A stretch of DNA of 64,000 nucleotides from positions 1 through 64,000 of the forward strand of contig CALXDJ010000005.1 in NCBI GenBank assembly GCA_944387035.1, given 5' to 3'. A program made the translations under genes and the position numbers. The DNA is from an uncultured Oscillospiraceae bacterium. Lineage in GTDB: Bacteria > Bacillota > Clostridia > Oscillospirales > Oscillospiraceae. Below are positions 1 through 9,892 of the stretch, piece after piece. Position 1 is the first letter of the stretch; the number at the start of each line of letters is the position of its first letter. The notes beneath the pieces are model-generated. The model saw only the letters and a program-made list of their open reading frames with translations, had not been told where the DNA came from and made no database searches.

Positions 1-1347
<1,347 letters not shown>

Positions 1348-1415
1348 TTGCAAATTTTCCCCGGTGTGCCGTCGCTTTTTGACAAAGCGCCTCTGCACAC
1401 TGCGGACAAGCACTG

Positions 1416-1456
1416 CCGCCCCCGCTTTCCAGTCTTGGAAGGCGGGGGCGGTTTTT
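1416..1456 (+). terminator. rho-independent terminator of ppdK
   Basis: A 16-bp stem (1416-1431 with 1436-1451, one G-T pair, loop GTCT) rich in G/C is followed by TTTTT. It lies about 70 bases after the ppdK stop. Confidence 0.9.
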
Positions 1457-1571
1457 CGTTCCGGACGCCGCAGCCGCTCTTGCGCCTGCCGGAGAAATCC
1501 GGTATGCTAAAGGCAAGCGGCCTCCCTGCCGCGCAGACAGGCAGGCCCCCGGAACGGAGGAGGGTTTCTTG

Positions 1572-2354
1572 ATGATTTTGATTGACCAATCCAAGTGCAT
1601 CGGCTGCGGCGCCTGCGTGCGCGATTGCCTCAACCACACCATTGCCGTCAGGGGCGGGCACGCCGAGATTTTGGGACCGTGCTTCAACTGCGGCCACTGC
1701 ATCGCCATCTGTCCCACCGAGGCGGTTTCCATGGACACCTGGGACATGCGGGATGTCATCCCCCTGGATCCGGCCACCTGCACCGTTCCCCCCGACGTCA
1801 TGCTCAATACCATCCGCTGCCGCCGGAGCATTCGCCAGTTTACAGATGAGCGAATCCCCCGCGAAACCCTGGAGCAAATTCTGGAGGCAGGCCGTTTTTC
1901 GCCTACCGCCAGCAACGCCCAGTCCGTCTCCTATATCGTCTTTCAGCAGGAGCGGGATGACCTGCGCCGTATCTCCATGGAGGAGTTCCGCAAGTTCCGG
2001 GAACCGCAGGCCTTTGCCCGTCTCTTTCCCCCGCCCAAATCCCCCGACCGCGTGGAGTTCGACAATGAGGATTTCCTCTTCAAGGGCGGAGACACGGTGA
2101 TCCTCACCCTTTCTCCCGCTCCCGTGGACGCTGCCATCGCCTCAGCCAACATGGAGCTGGTGGCAAATTCCCTGGGAATCGGCATGGTGTATGTGGGTTA
2201 CTTCGTGGCGTTGGTCGCGCAAAGTCCCCGGCTGCGCCAATGGATCGGCCTGCAGGAGACGGACCGGGTCGTCACCTGTCTGAGCATGGGCTATCCCGCC
2301 GTCCGGTATCTGCGCAGCGTCCCCCGCAAGCCCTTGCAGGCGCGCTGGCGCTGA
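1572..2354 (+). CDS. nitroreductase family protein with N-terminal 2x[4Fe-4S] ferredoxin domain
   Basis: Predicted cytosolic flavin (FMN) oxidoreductase that receives electrons through its own ferredoxin module; the substrate is unknown. Residues 1-55 contain two CxxCxxCxxxC clusters (Cys9/12/15/19 and Cys37/40/43/47). From about residue 75 a nitroreductase domain begins with the FMN-phosphate-binding RCRRSIRQF segment, followed by GRFSPTASNAQS. The ATG at 1572 is chosen because AGGAGGG ends 7 bases upstream; the preceding in-frame TTG at 1569 is too close to it. The 260-aa length is normal for this fused family, common in anaerobic Clostridia. It is a single gene between two terminators. Confidence 0.9.
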   Translation: MILIDQSKCIGCGACVRDCLNHTIAVRGGHAEILGPCFNCGHCIAICPTEAVSMDTWDMRDVIPLDPATCTVPPDVMLNTIRCRRSIRQFTDERIPRETLEQILEAGRFSPTASNAQSVSYIVFQQERDDLRRISMEEFRKFREPQAFARLFPPPKSPDRVEFDNEDFLFKGGDTVILTLSPAPVDAAIASANMELVANSLGIGMVYVGYFVALVAQSPRLRQWIGLQETDRVVTCLSMGYPAVRYLRSVPRKPLQARWR

Positions 2355-2378
2355 AATCCCTTTGGTTTCGTCTCTTTT

Positions 2379-2410
2379 CCCCGCTGCGGAAAGCCGCAGC
2401 GGGGATTTTT
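2379..2410 (+). terminator. terminator after the ferredoxin-nitroreductase gene
   Basis: A perfect 11-bp stem CCCCGCTGCGG (2379-2389) pairs with 2394-2404 over a 4-base loop and is followed by ATTTTTT. Confidence 0.9.
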
Positions 2411-2487
2411 TGACGGGATTAGAAAAAAACACCTGCTTTTTTGCGTATATTTTTTGTCACTTTGAATCTCGCCTTGCGCAGAAAAAT

Positions 2488-2518
2488 GTTGTAAAATGCA
2501 ACTGTTGACTTTTGCAAC
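2488..2518. promoter_or_regulatory. candidate MarR operator (31-bp near-palindrome)
   Basis: Two 15-mers, GTTGTAAAATGCAAC (2488-2502) and GTTGACTTTTGCAAC (2504-2518), are separated by one base. Each begins GTTG and ends CAAC, and the second is close to the reverse complement of the first. They sit 19 bases before the MarR start, over the likely -10/+1 region, as expected for autorepression of the marR-MATE pair. Confidence 0.6.
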
Positions 2519-2536
2519 GAACAAAGGAGAGCCGTT

Positions 2537-2968
2537 ATGCAGGACCAGGTTGAACTTATCCGCCGCATTGAGCGCCAATATCTGCGGGACCAGCTGGGCA
2601 CCCTGCATCTGCAGATGGTGGACGGCATGGTGATTCACCTGCTTTTCCGCCGGGGTCCTCTGCGGCAGGAGGACATTGCCCAGTGGATTGTGACGGACAA
2701 GGGTGCGGTAGCCCGTTCTCTGGCCCGGCTGGAGGAAATGGGATTGGTGGTGCGGACCGTCAGCGACCAATGCCGCCGGGAAAAGCAGGCCGCACTGACT
2801 CCCGCCGGTGAGCAGACTGCTTCCCAGATCCGCCAAGTGCTGCAAAACTGGGGCCAGATCCGGTACCAGGGCTTCTCTCCGGAAGAACGGGCCCAGTATG
2901 AGTCTTTTCTCATCCGCATTTGCGAAAACGTTCAGCAGTATAAGCAAGGAGGAATCACAATTGGTTAA
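2537..2968 (+). CDS. MarR family transcriptional regulator
   Basis: A 143-aa winged-helix DNA-binding protein, expected to act as a dimeric, ligand-relieved repressor. The DNA-binding part lies around residues 30-100: LHLQMVDGMVIHLLF, the recognition region QEDIAQWIVTDKGAVARSLARLEEMGLV, and the wing DQCRREKQAALTPAG. The ATG follows AAAGGAGA by 6 bases. The MATE gene starts inside its 3' end (8-nt overlap), so the two are translationally coupled and the regulator most likely controls the exporter. A near-perfect inverted repeat just upstream is the probable operator. The effector cannot be told from sequence. Confidence 0.92.
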   Translation: MQDQVELIRRIERQYLRDQLGTLHLQMVDGMVIHLLFRRGPLRQEDIAQWIVTDKGAVARSLARLEEMGLVVRTVSDQCRREKQAALTPAGEQTASQIRQVLQNWGQIRYQGFSPEERAQYESFLIRICENVQQYKQGGITIG

Positions 2969-4322
2969 GAATCTGACAGAAGGCGCCCCCCTGCCGCTGC
3001 TGTTTTTCTTCTCCATGCCCATGGTCGTGGGCAACCTGTTTCAGCAGCTGTACAACATGGTGGATACCGCCGTAGTGGGCAAATTTGTAGGCGAGGATGC
3101 CGTGGCTGCGGTGGGCTCCTCTTTCCCCATCGTGTTTTTATCCGTGGCCATTGCCGCAGGGCTGTCCATGGGCTGCAACGTGGTGGTCTCCCAGCTCTTC
3201 GGTGCCGGGCGCATTCATGAGATGAAATCCACCGTATCCACCGCCATCATCTCCCTGAGTGTCCTGGGTCTGATCATCATGGGACTGGGCACGCTGTTCG
3301 CAGGTCCCCTGCTGGAGCTGCTGGGCACAGACCCGGATATCATGGCCGACTCCCAGACGTATTTGCAGATCTATTTCGGCGGCGCGGTGTTCCTCTTCCT
3401 CTACAATACGCTCAACGGCATCTACAACGCCCAGGGCGACAGCCGTACCCCCCTGGTATTTCTCATCATCTCCAGCCTGACCAACATCGTGCTGGACCTG
3501 CTGTTTGTCATCCGCTTCAACATGGGCGTGGCCGGCGTGGCCTGGGCCACCCTGATTGCGCAGGGAATCTGCGCCGTGGCTTCCCTGGTGGTGATGTGGG
3601 TACGGATGAAGCGCCTGCCCTGCGAGCCGGAACGGGCCAATGAAAAGGTGGCCTTGTTCCATATGGTGGCGGTCAAGCGCATTGCCCAGATCGGTCTGCC
3701 CTCCATGCTGCAGCAGTCCCTGGTGTCTCTTTCCATGATGATGATGCAGGGCCTGGTCAATTCCTACGGCAAGATTCTGGTGGCCGGCTATACTGCTGCC
3801 ACCAAGATCGACACCCTGGCCATGCTGCCCAATATGAACTTCTCCAACGCCATGTCCAGCTACACCGCCCAGAACATCGGTGCCGGCAAATATGACCGGG
3901 TCAAGCAGGGCCTGCGGGCCTGCCTGTTCATGGTGGTCGTCTTCTCCCTTCTCATCACCGTGATCATTTTCCTCTTCGGCGACCAGCTGCTCTCGTTGTT
4001 CCTGGACCCCGGCGACACCTCCGGTGCCTTGGGCTATGGACTTTCCTACATGCACACGGTCTCTCTCTTTTACATTCTGATGGGCCTGCTGTTCGTTTCC
4101 AACGGCATGCTCCGGGGATCCGGCGACATGGCGGCCTTTACGCTCAGCTCCATGGCCAACCTCTTTTCCCGGGTGGGTATTGCCTACGCTCTGGCCTATC
4201 TCACACCCCTGGGCGTAAGCGCCATCTGGTGGTCCATTCCCGCCGGCTGGGCTGTGGGTGCTCTGGTCTCCCTGCTTCGGGTTCGCAGCGGAAAGTGGGC
4301 GCGGAAAGCCATCGGGGACTAA
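2961..4322 (+). CDS. MATE family efflux transporter
   Basis: Multidrug/toxic-compound exporter of the inner membrane, driven by Na+ or H+. The 453-aa protein has about 12 hydrophobic segments. The typical N-terminal signature FFFSMPMVVGNLFQQLYNMVD and GKFVGEDAVAAVG are present, and the second half repeats the pattern (IGLPSMLQQSLVSLSMMMMQ). The start is the TTG at 2961: AAGGAGG lies 8 bases before it, and the protein then begins LVKNLTEGAPLPL as other members do. Upstream in-frame ATGs would lie deep inside marR. It overlaps marR by 8 nt and is followed by a bidirectional terminator. The substrate is not predictable. Confidence 0.95.
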   Translation: MVKNLTEGAPLPLLFFFSMPMVVGNLFQQLYNMVDTAVVGKFVGEDAVAAVGSSFPIVFLSVAIAAGLSMGCNVVVSQLFGAGRIHEMKSTVSTAIISLSVLGLIIMGLGTLFAGPLLELLGTDPDIMADSQTYLQIYFGGAVFLFLYNTLNGIYNAQGDSRTPLVFLIISSLTNIVLDLLFVIRFNMGVAGVAWATLIAQGICAVASLVVMWVRMKRLPCEPERANEKVALFHMVAVKRIAQIGLPSMLQQSLVSLSMMMMQGLVNSYGKILVAGYTAATKIDTLAMLPNMNFSNAMSSYTAQNIGAGKYDRVKQGLRACLFMVVVFSLLITVIIFLFGDQLLSLFLDPGDTSGALGYGLSYMHTVSLFYILMGLLFVSNGMLRGSGDMAAFTLSSMANLFSRVGIAYALAYLTPLGVSAIWWSIPAGWAVGALVSLLRVRSGKWARKAIGD

Positions 4323-4360
4323 CCCTCTCCCCCGATGGGTTCGTGACCCATTCCCATAAA

Positions 4361-4392
4361 AAAACGGCAGGCACTCTCGTGCCTGCCGTTTT
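4361..4392. terminator. bidirectional terminator between convergent genes
   Basis: AAAACGGCAGGCAC (4361-4374) pairs with GTGCCTGCCGTTTT (4379-4392) over TCTC. The A-run and T-run on either side let it serve both the MATE gene (+) and the FUSC-like gene (-). Confidence 0.9.
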
Positions 4393-4395
4393 TGT

Positions 4396-5019
4396 TTATT
4401 CTGCAGATTGCTCTCCATCTTCCGGAAGGTGCTTTCCTTTTTCCCGACCAGCCGCGTGATAGCCGCTGAAGTGCTCCATCTTCTTTTCCAGATTGGCGCA
4501 GTACTCTTCCGCCCTCTGGAAGGTAAACCCGCCGGGAAACAGGCTGTTGACCGCCAAGGCCGCCACCACGCCGACGCCGGTATCAAAAATGCGGTTGAGT
4601 GCATAGCTGATATACGTGTCCACCGGTGTGTTGAACAGCAAAATACACAGCACCACGCCGCCGGGCTGCACACCGCCCACCCAGAACAGCTGGCAGAGCA
4701 GAATCAACAGGATGGTTCCGATAAACACCAGTACAACCTGAAGCAGCGAGCGCCCGCCCTCCGGGTAGAAAATCAGGTAAATCCGGAACAGGCCCATGCC
4801 CAACAATCCGCCGATTACCGTGCCGAAAAGACGGTTGCCGCCATGGAGCTTGGACATCTCCAGATCGCTGCCCATGCCGAAGATCGCACCGATACAGGCG
4901 AAAGCCGGAGAGCGGTCAAAAAAGTAATATACAAATGCGCACAAAGCGGCTGCAATGGCCGTTTTGATGTTGCGCATGCCAATTTTCGGGAACTGCCGGG
5001 CTTGACCGTTGTGACGCAT
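4396..5019 (-). CDS. aromatic acid exporter family (FUSC/ArAE-like) membrane protein
   Basis: A 207-aa inner-membrane protein with about six hydrophobic helices (from TAIAAALCAFVYYFF to VGVVAALAVNSLFPGG) and a charged, probably cytosolic coiled tail (QRAEEYCANLEKKMEHF). Layout and the phrases RNIKTAIAAALCAF and HGGNRLFGTVIGGLLG match the small ArAE_1 family of Firmicutes, which resembles half of the FUSC aromatic-acid/fusaric-acid exporters. Export of aromatic compounds is a family expectation, not something the sequence proves. It faces the MATE gene across a shared terminator. The start at 5019 is the first ATG of the open frame; its ribosome site is weak, so the true start could be MRNIKT a little downstream. 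Confidence 0.75.
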   Translation of the reverse strand: MRHNGQARQFPKIGMRNIKTAIAAALCAFVYYFFDRSPAFACIGAIFGMGSDLEMSKLHGGNRLFGTVIGGLLGMGLFRIYLIFYPEGGRSLLQVVLVFIGTILLILLCQLFWVGGVQPGGVVLCILLFNTPVDTYISYALNRIFDTGVGVVAALAVNSLFPGGFTFQRAEEYCANLEKKMEHFSGYHAAGREKGKHLPEDGEQSAE

Positions 5020-5133
5020 AGCGGGGAACCCCTTTATCCCACAATCTAAGCGATGCGCCTTACACGCACGCTTATGAAATAGTATACCACGCAGTTAAGA
5101 TTTCGAAAAGATTTTTTTGAAACTTTTTCAATT

Positions 5134-5796
5134 TTATCGAATCCACATCCACACAAACACCGCGGCCTGTTCCGCCGCGGCCACCAGCACCGTCCACTGG
5201 CCCAAAACGGGCAGCAGCAGACCGCCCAGCGCCGCGCCGCAGAGGAAGCAGGCAATGACGGCAAAGTAACATCCGGCGGTACGCAGGCTGCCCGGCGCCT
5301 GTTCCGAAACACAGCGGTACAGCGCCTCCGTGCCGCTGCGCAGATTGCCGGTGCACATGGTGGATGCAAAGGCGTGGCCATGGACCTTGCGGAATGCCTC
5401 CACCTGCAGCGCGCAGACAAAGGACACCGCCACATTCACCACGCTGTCCCAGGTTCCCAGCGGCGCGCAGGCCGCCGCGGCCAGCAGCACAATCTCCAGT
5501 CCCAGCACCGTGTGCCGCCAGTGAAAGGCACCGGCGCTGCGGTGCAGCCGCTTCACCGTCTCGGCCACCATGACGCCGGCAGCAAATGCCAGAATGGGGA
5601 TCAGATACCGCCCCGCCTCCTGCCACTTTCCCTCCGCGGCCCGAATGGCCAGCAGGACCATGTTGCCGGTCTGGGCATTGGCAAAGACGCCGCCCCGGCA
5701 CAAATACGTATATGCGTCCAGCAGTCCGCCGCTCAGCGCCAGCAGTGCCGCCGCGGCAAAAGACTCCGAACGCTGAAGTTCCCGTTTTTCGTTCAT
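5134..5796 (-). CDS. YoaK family (DUF1275) membrane protein
   Basis: A 220-aa polytopic membrane protein of unknown function. Family marks are GGLLDAYTYLCRGGVFANAQTGN near the N-terminus, then six or so hydrophobic helices, and the internal TMCTGNLRSG repeat of the same QTGN-type motif. The start ATG at 5796 is preceded by GAGGAGA at 8 bases; longer forms would run into the carB-dapF terminator. It lies downstream of carB-dapF in the same direction, separated by a hairpin with only a short T-run, so some read-through is possible. No link to pyrimidine or lysine metabolism is evident. Confidence 0.88.
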   Translation of the reverse strand: MNEKRELQRSESFAAAALLALSGGLLDAYTYLCRGGVFANAQTGNMVLLAIRAAEGKWQEAGRYLIPILAFAAGVMVAETVKRLHRSAGAFHWRHTVLGLEIVLLAAAACAPLGTWDSVVNVAVSFVCALQVEAFRKVHGHAFASTMCTGNLRSGTEALYRCVSEQAPGSLRTAGCYFAVIACFLCGAALGGLLLPVLGQWTVLVAAAEQAAVFVWMWIR

Positions 5797-5815
5797 ACCC
5801 GGTCTCCTCGCAAAA

Positions 5816-5847
5816 GGCCGGCGCCCCTTGGGAAAGGAGCGCCGGCC
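5816..5847 (-). terminator. weak terminator after carB-dapF
   Basis: A 9-bp all-G/C stem GGCCGGCGC (5816-5824 with 5839-5847), 14-base loop, is followed on the minus strand by only TTTT. It could be leaky towards the YoaK-family gene. Confidence 0.6.
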
Positions 5848-5854
5848 AAACCTT

Positions 5855-8800
5855 TTAGTATTCCGCTTCGCCGGTATATACCAGCTTGGCATCACCGGTC
5901 AGGGTCACCTTTTCGTCGGTGTAGTTGACCACCAGGTCGCCGCCCCGGACGCGAACCGTAATGTCGCTGCCCTTGGAGCACAGGCCGTTGGCCACTGCCG
6001 CCACCACCGCCGCGCAGGCGCCGGTGCCGCAGGCCAGGGTCTCACCGCTGCCGCGCTCCCACACCCGCATCTTGATGGTGTTGGGATTGACCACCCGGAT
6101 AAACTCCGTGTTGATCCGCTCCGGGAAGTAGGGCGCGTGCTCAAACCGGGGACCGATGAAGTCCACATCCACCGCGTCCACCCGGGGGCAGAACACCACG
6201 CAGTGGGGGTTGCCCACATCCACGCAGGTGATGTTGTAGGGCCGTCCGCCGATCCGCACCGGGTAATTTACCACGGTCTTTTCCGGAATGGTGAAGCGCA
6301 ATGCCGCCGTATCCAGCGTGGCATAGCCCATATCCACACAGGCGGAGGTCACCTTGCCGTTGGTGGTGTAGACCTGGACATGCTTGACGCCCTTGCCCGT
6401 CTCGATGGTCATTTCCTCCTTGCGGACAATGTCGTTGTCATAGAGGTACTTGGCCATGCACCGCAGGGCGTTGCCCGCCATCATGCCCTCGCTGCCGTCG
6501 CTGTTGAACATCCGCATCCGGGCATCCGCCTTCTGGGAGTATTCCATCAGGACAATGCCGTCGGCGCCGATGCCGTAGTGCCGGTCACAGAAGGTCACGC
6601 ACAGGGACTCGGGGCAGGTAATCTCACCGTGGAAGTTCTCCAGGAAGATATAGTCATTGCCGCAGGTCTGCATCTTGGAAAAGCGCAGCTTCTGCCGCTC
6701 GCTGCGCAGGTGGCAGATATCGATGAGCTCCGTGTTCTGCTGGGTATACCGGGAGGCCAGAATATCCGTCAGGGCCGCCGCGGTATCCAGAGACGTCAGG
6801 CAGGGAATGCCCAGCTGGACGCAGCGGTGGTTGAGGTGGATGAAGTCCCGGATGTAGCTGGGCTCCGTGGAGCCGGTGAGGATGACATAGTCGATCTTGC
6901 CCTCCTCCAGCATCTGGAACACCCGGTTGTCCTTGCCCAGCTTGCCCACCACTTCCACGTCGGTGCCCAGCTGAGAGATCTCATGGGCGGTGCCTTCCGT
7001 GGCATAGAGCTTGAAGCCCATCTCATCCAGGGCGCGGGCAATGCCCACAATCTCCGGCTGATCCCGGTGGTTGACGGAAATCAGCACGCCGCCGCGCTCC
7101 GCCTTTTCCACCTTGTAGCCGGCGGACACCAGGCCCTTGAACATAGCCTCCTGGAGGTTCTTGCCCAGACCCAGCACCTCGCCGGTGGACTTCATCTCCG
7201 GAGAGAGGGCCGCGTTGGCGTCGGTGATCTTCTCAAAGGAGAAGACAGGCACCTTCACCGCCACATAGGGAGGCTGACGGTACAGTCCCGTGCCGTAGCC
7301 CAGGGACTTGAGGCTTTTTCCCACCATGACCCGGGTCGCCAGATCCACCATGGGCACACCGGTGACCTTGGAGATGTAGGGCACCGTGCGGCTGGCCCGG
7401 GGGTTGACCTCGATGACGTACAGCTCGCCCTGGTAGATGAGGTACTGAATATTGATGAGGCCCTTGGTGCCCAGGCTCAATGCCAGCTTCTCGGAGCAGT
7501 CCACAATCACCTTGAGCATCTTGTCGCCGATGGAGAAGGGCGGATAGACGGCAATGGAGTCGCCGGAGTGGACACCGGTGCGCTCGATATGCTGCATGAC
7601 GCCGGGGATCAGCACGTCGGTACCGTCGGAGATGACGTCCACCTCCAGCTCCTTGCCCATGAGGTACTGGTCCACCAGGACAGGGTTTTCAATCTTGCCG
7701 GAGAGGATGACCTCCATGTAGGTGCGCACATCCTCATCGTTGTGGGCGATGACCATGTTCTGGCCGCCGATGACGTAGCTGGGACGCAGCAGCACAGGGT
7801 AGCCCAGCTCGTGGGCGGCCTTGAGGGCCTCGTCCATGCCCAGAACACCCCGGCCCTGGGGACGCTTGATGTGGAAGCGCTCCAGCAGCTCGTCAAAGCG
7901 CTCCCGGTCCTCGGCCATATCGATGGACTCGGCGCTGGTGCCCAGGATGGGGATGCCGTGGCTGTCTAAGTACTGGGTGAGCTTGATGGCCGTCTGGCCG
8001 CCGAAGGCCACCACCACGCCCACGGGCTTTTCCACCTCGATGATGTGCATGACATCCTCGGGGAACAGAGGCTCGAAATACAGCCGGTCGGCGGTATCGT
8101 AGTCGGTGGAGACGGTCTCGGGGTTGTTGTTGACGATGACGACCTCATAGCCCAGCTCCTTGAGCGTCCAGACGCAGTGGACGGAGGAGTAGTCGAACTC
8201 GATGCCCTGGCCGATCCGGATGGGACCGGAGCCCAGCACCATGATGACGGGCTTGCCGGACCGGGGGAAGGTCCGGGACTCGCAGAAGCGGTCAAAGGTA
8301 GAGTAGAAATACGGCGTCTCGGCGTCGAACTCCGCGCCGCAGGTATCCACCATCTTGTAGACAGCGTGCTTGGCCTCCGCGGGCAGCTCCGCCGCGCCGG
8401 ACAGGCGCAGCAGGGTCTGATCGGGATATCCCAGCTTCTTACCGGTTTCATAGCGCTCCGCCGTCAGACCCTCCTTGGCCAGGTCCAGCTCAAACTGGGC
8501 CATGCCCTTGAGCTTGGAGAGGAACCAGCGGTCAATCCGAGTAATGGCAAAGATCTCATCCACGCTGACGCCGGACTTGAGCGCCTCGAACACGGTGAAG
8601 AGCCGGTGGTCGTCCACCCGGCGCAGCCGCTCCCAGATGGGGGCGTCATCGTCAGGATCGGGCTTGCGGTTGAGGGAGTCCATCCCGATCTCCGCACCCC
8701 GGACAGCCTTCATCAGCGCCATCTCAAAGCTGGGACCGATGGACATGACCTCGCCGGTGGCCTTCATCTGGGTGCCCAGGGTCCGGGAGGCGTCGGCAAA

Positions 8801-9892
8801 CTTGTCGAAGGGCCACTTGGGTATCTTGACCACGATGTAGTCCAGAGTGGGCTCGAAGCAGGCGCAGGTCTTGCCGGTGATGTCGTTTTTGATCTCGTCC
8901 AGGGTATAGCCCAGGGCGATCTTGGTGGTAATCTTGGCGATGGGGTAGCCGGTGGCCTTGGAGGCCAGAGCCGAGGACCGGGACACACGGGGGTTGACCT
9001 CGATGACGGCATACTCAAAAGTATCCGGGTTCAGAGCCAGCTGGCAGTTGCAGCCGCCGACGATGCCCAGATGGGTAATGATATCCAGAGACGCGGAGCG
9101 GAGCATCTGGAACTCCTTGTCCGCCAGAGTCTGGGTAGGCGCCACCACGATGGAGTCGCCGGTGTGGACGCCCACAGGATCCAGGTTCTCCATGGAGCAC
9201 ACCGCGATGACGTTGCCCACGGAGTCCCGCATGGTCTCAAATTCGATTTCCTTCCAGCCGAAGATGGCCTTCTCCACCAGCACCTGGGTGATGGGAGAAG
9301 CGTCCAGACCGGTCTGGGCAATGGTGCGCAGCTCGGCCTCGTTCTTGGCGGCGCCGCCGCCGGCGCCGCCCAGGGTGAAGGCCGGACGCACGATGACGGG
9401 ATAGCCGATCCGGTCCGCCACGGCCAGGGCCTGCTCCACCGTCTCGGCAATGTCGGAGGCAATTACCGGCTGGCCGATCTCCGCCATAGCCTCCTTGAAC
9501 AGCTCCCGGTCCTCCGCCCGGGAGATAGCCTTGGCGTCCGTGCCCAGCAGGCGGACATTGTGGGCCTGCAAAAAGCCCTCCTTGTCCAGCTGCATGGCCA
9601 ACGTCAGGCCGGTCTGGCCGCCCAGGCCCGCCAGAATGGAGTCCGGCCGCTCCTTGAGGATAATGCGCTTGATGGTCTCCACCGTCAGCGGCTCGAGATA
9701 GATCTCGTCGGCCATGGCCTGGTCGGTCATGATGGTGGCGGGGTTGGAGTTGCACAGCACCACATTCACCCCGGCCTCCTTGAGGATCCGGCAGGCCTGG
9801 GCGCCGGCATAGTCGAACTCAGCGGCCTGTCCAATGACAATGGGGCCGGAGCCAATCACAAGTACCTTTTTAATGCTGGTATCCAAAGGCAT
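5855..9892 (-). CDS. carB: carbamoyl-phosphate synthase large subunit fused to a diaminopimelate epimerase-like domain
   Basis: One uninterrupted 1345-aa frame. Residues 1 to about 1050 are a complete CarB: two ATP-grasp halves (each opening VLGSGPIRIGQ-like, e.g. VLVIGSGPIVIGQAAEFDYAG) and the C-terminal MGS-like allosteric domain. With CarA it makes carbamoyl phosphate from glutamine, bicarbonate and 2 ATP for pyrimidines and arginine. After a linker of about 20 residues (near 1049-1068) comes a full DapF-like fold (1069-1345): GNDY, CDRHYGIGADG, FNSDGSE, VDVGNPHC, RINTEF and ERGSGETLACGTGAC. DapF converts LL- to meso-diaminopimelate with two cysteines; the second is present (Cys1288), but the first is Ala1139 (MMAGNALRC; codon GCG at 6478-6476). 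The epimerase is therefore probably inactive or altered. ATG at 9892 overlaps the carA stop (TAATG). No stop or good ribosome site lies between the halves. Confidence 0.93.
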   Translation of the reverse strand: MPLDTSIKKVLVIGSGPIVIGQAAEFDYAGAQACRILKEAGVNVVLCNSNPATIMTDQAMADEIYLEPLTVETIKRIILKERPDSILAGLGGQTGLTLAMQLDKEGFLQAHNVRLLGTDAKAISRAEDRELFKEAMAEIGQPVIASDIAETVEQALAVADRIGYPVIVRPAFTLGGAGGGAAKNEAELRTIAQTGLDASPITQVLVEKAIFGWKEIEFETMRDSVGNVIAVCSMENLDPVGVHTGDSIVVAPTQTLADKEFQMLRSASLDIITHLGIVGGCNCQLALNPDTFEYAVIEVNPRVSRSSALASKATGYPIAKITTKIALGYTLDEIKNDITGKTCACFEPTLDYIVVKIPKWPFDKFADASRTLGTQMKATGEVMSIGPSFEMALMKAVRGAEIGMDSLNRKPDPDDDAPIWERLRRVDDHRLFTVFEALKSGVSVDEIFAITRIDRWFLSKLKGMAQFELDLAKEGLTAERYETGKKLGYPDQTLLRLSGAAELPAEAKHAVYKMVDTCGAEFDAETPYFYSTFDRFCESRTFPRSGKPVIMVLGSGPIRIGQGIEFDYSSVHCVWTLKELGYEVVIVNNNPETVSTDYDTADRLYFEPLFPEDVMHIIEVEKPVGVVVAFGGQTAIKLTQYLDSHGIPILGTSAESIDMAEDRERFDELLERFHIKRPQGRGVLGMDEALKAAHELGYPVLLRPSYVIGGQNMVIAHNDEDVRTYMEVILSGKIENPVLVDQYLMGKELEVDVISDGTDVLIPGVMQHIERTGVHSGDSIAVYPPFSIGDKMLKVIVDCSEKLALSLGTKGLINIQYLIYQGELYVIEVNPRASRTVPYISKVTGVPMVDLATRVMVGKSLKSLGYGTGLYRQPPYVAVKVPVFSFEKITDANAALSPEMKSTGEVLGLGKNLQEAMFKGLVSAGYKVEKAERGGVLISVNHRDQPEIVGIARALDEMGFKLYATEGTAHEISQLGTDVEVVGKLGKDNRVFQMLEEGKIDYVILTGSTEPSYIRDFIHLNHRCVQLGIPCLTSLDTAAALTDILASRYTQQNTELIDICHLRSERQKLRFSKMQTCGNDYIFLENFHGEITCPESLCVTFCDRHYGIGADGIVLMEYSQKADARMRMFNSDGSEGMMAGNALRCMAKYLYDNDIVRKEEMTIETGKGVKHVQVYTTNGKVTSACVDMGYATLDTAALRFTIPEKTVVNYPVRIGGRPYNITCVDVGNPHCVVFCPRVDAVDVDFIGPRFEHAPYFPERINTEFIRVVNPNTIKMRVWERGSGETLACGTGACAAVVAAVANGLCSKGSDITVRVRGGDLVVNYTDEKVTLTGDAKLVYTGEAEY

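Noticed and set aside
1348..1572. 74-codon frame after ppdK
   Set aside because: It runs through the ppdK terminator hairpin, and the strong ribosome site at 1558-1564 belongs to the nitroreductase gene.
2808..2960. Longer MATE protein starting inside marR at 2808
   Set aside because: The extra residues are the marR sequence read in another frame; the TTG at 2961 has a perfect ribosome site and gives the normal MATE N-terminus.
5828..7969. 713-codon plus-strand open frame across the 3' part of carB-dapF
   Set aside because: It is the antisense shadow of a GC-rich real gene: low-complexity Gly/His/Ala/Arg composition, no ribosome site, no known motif.
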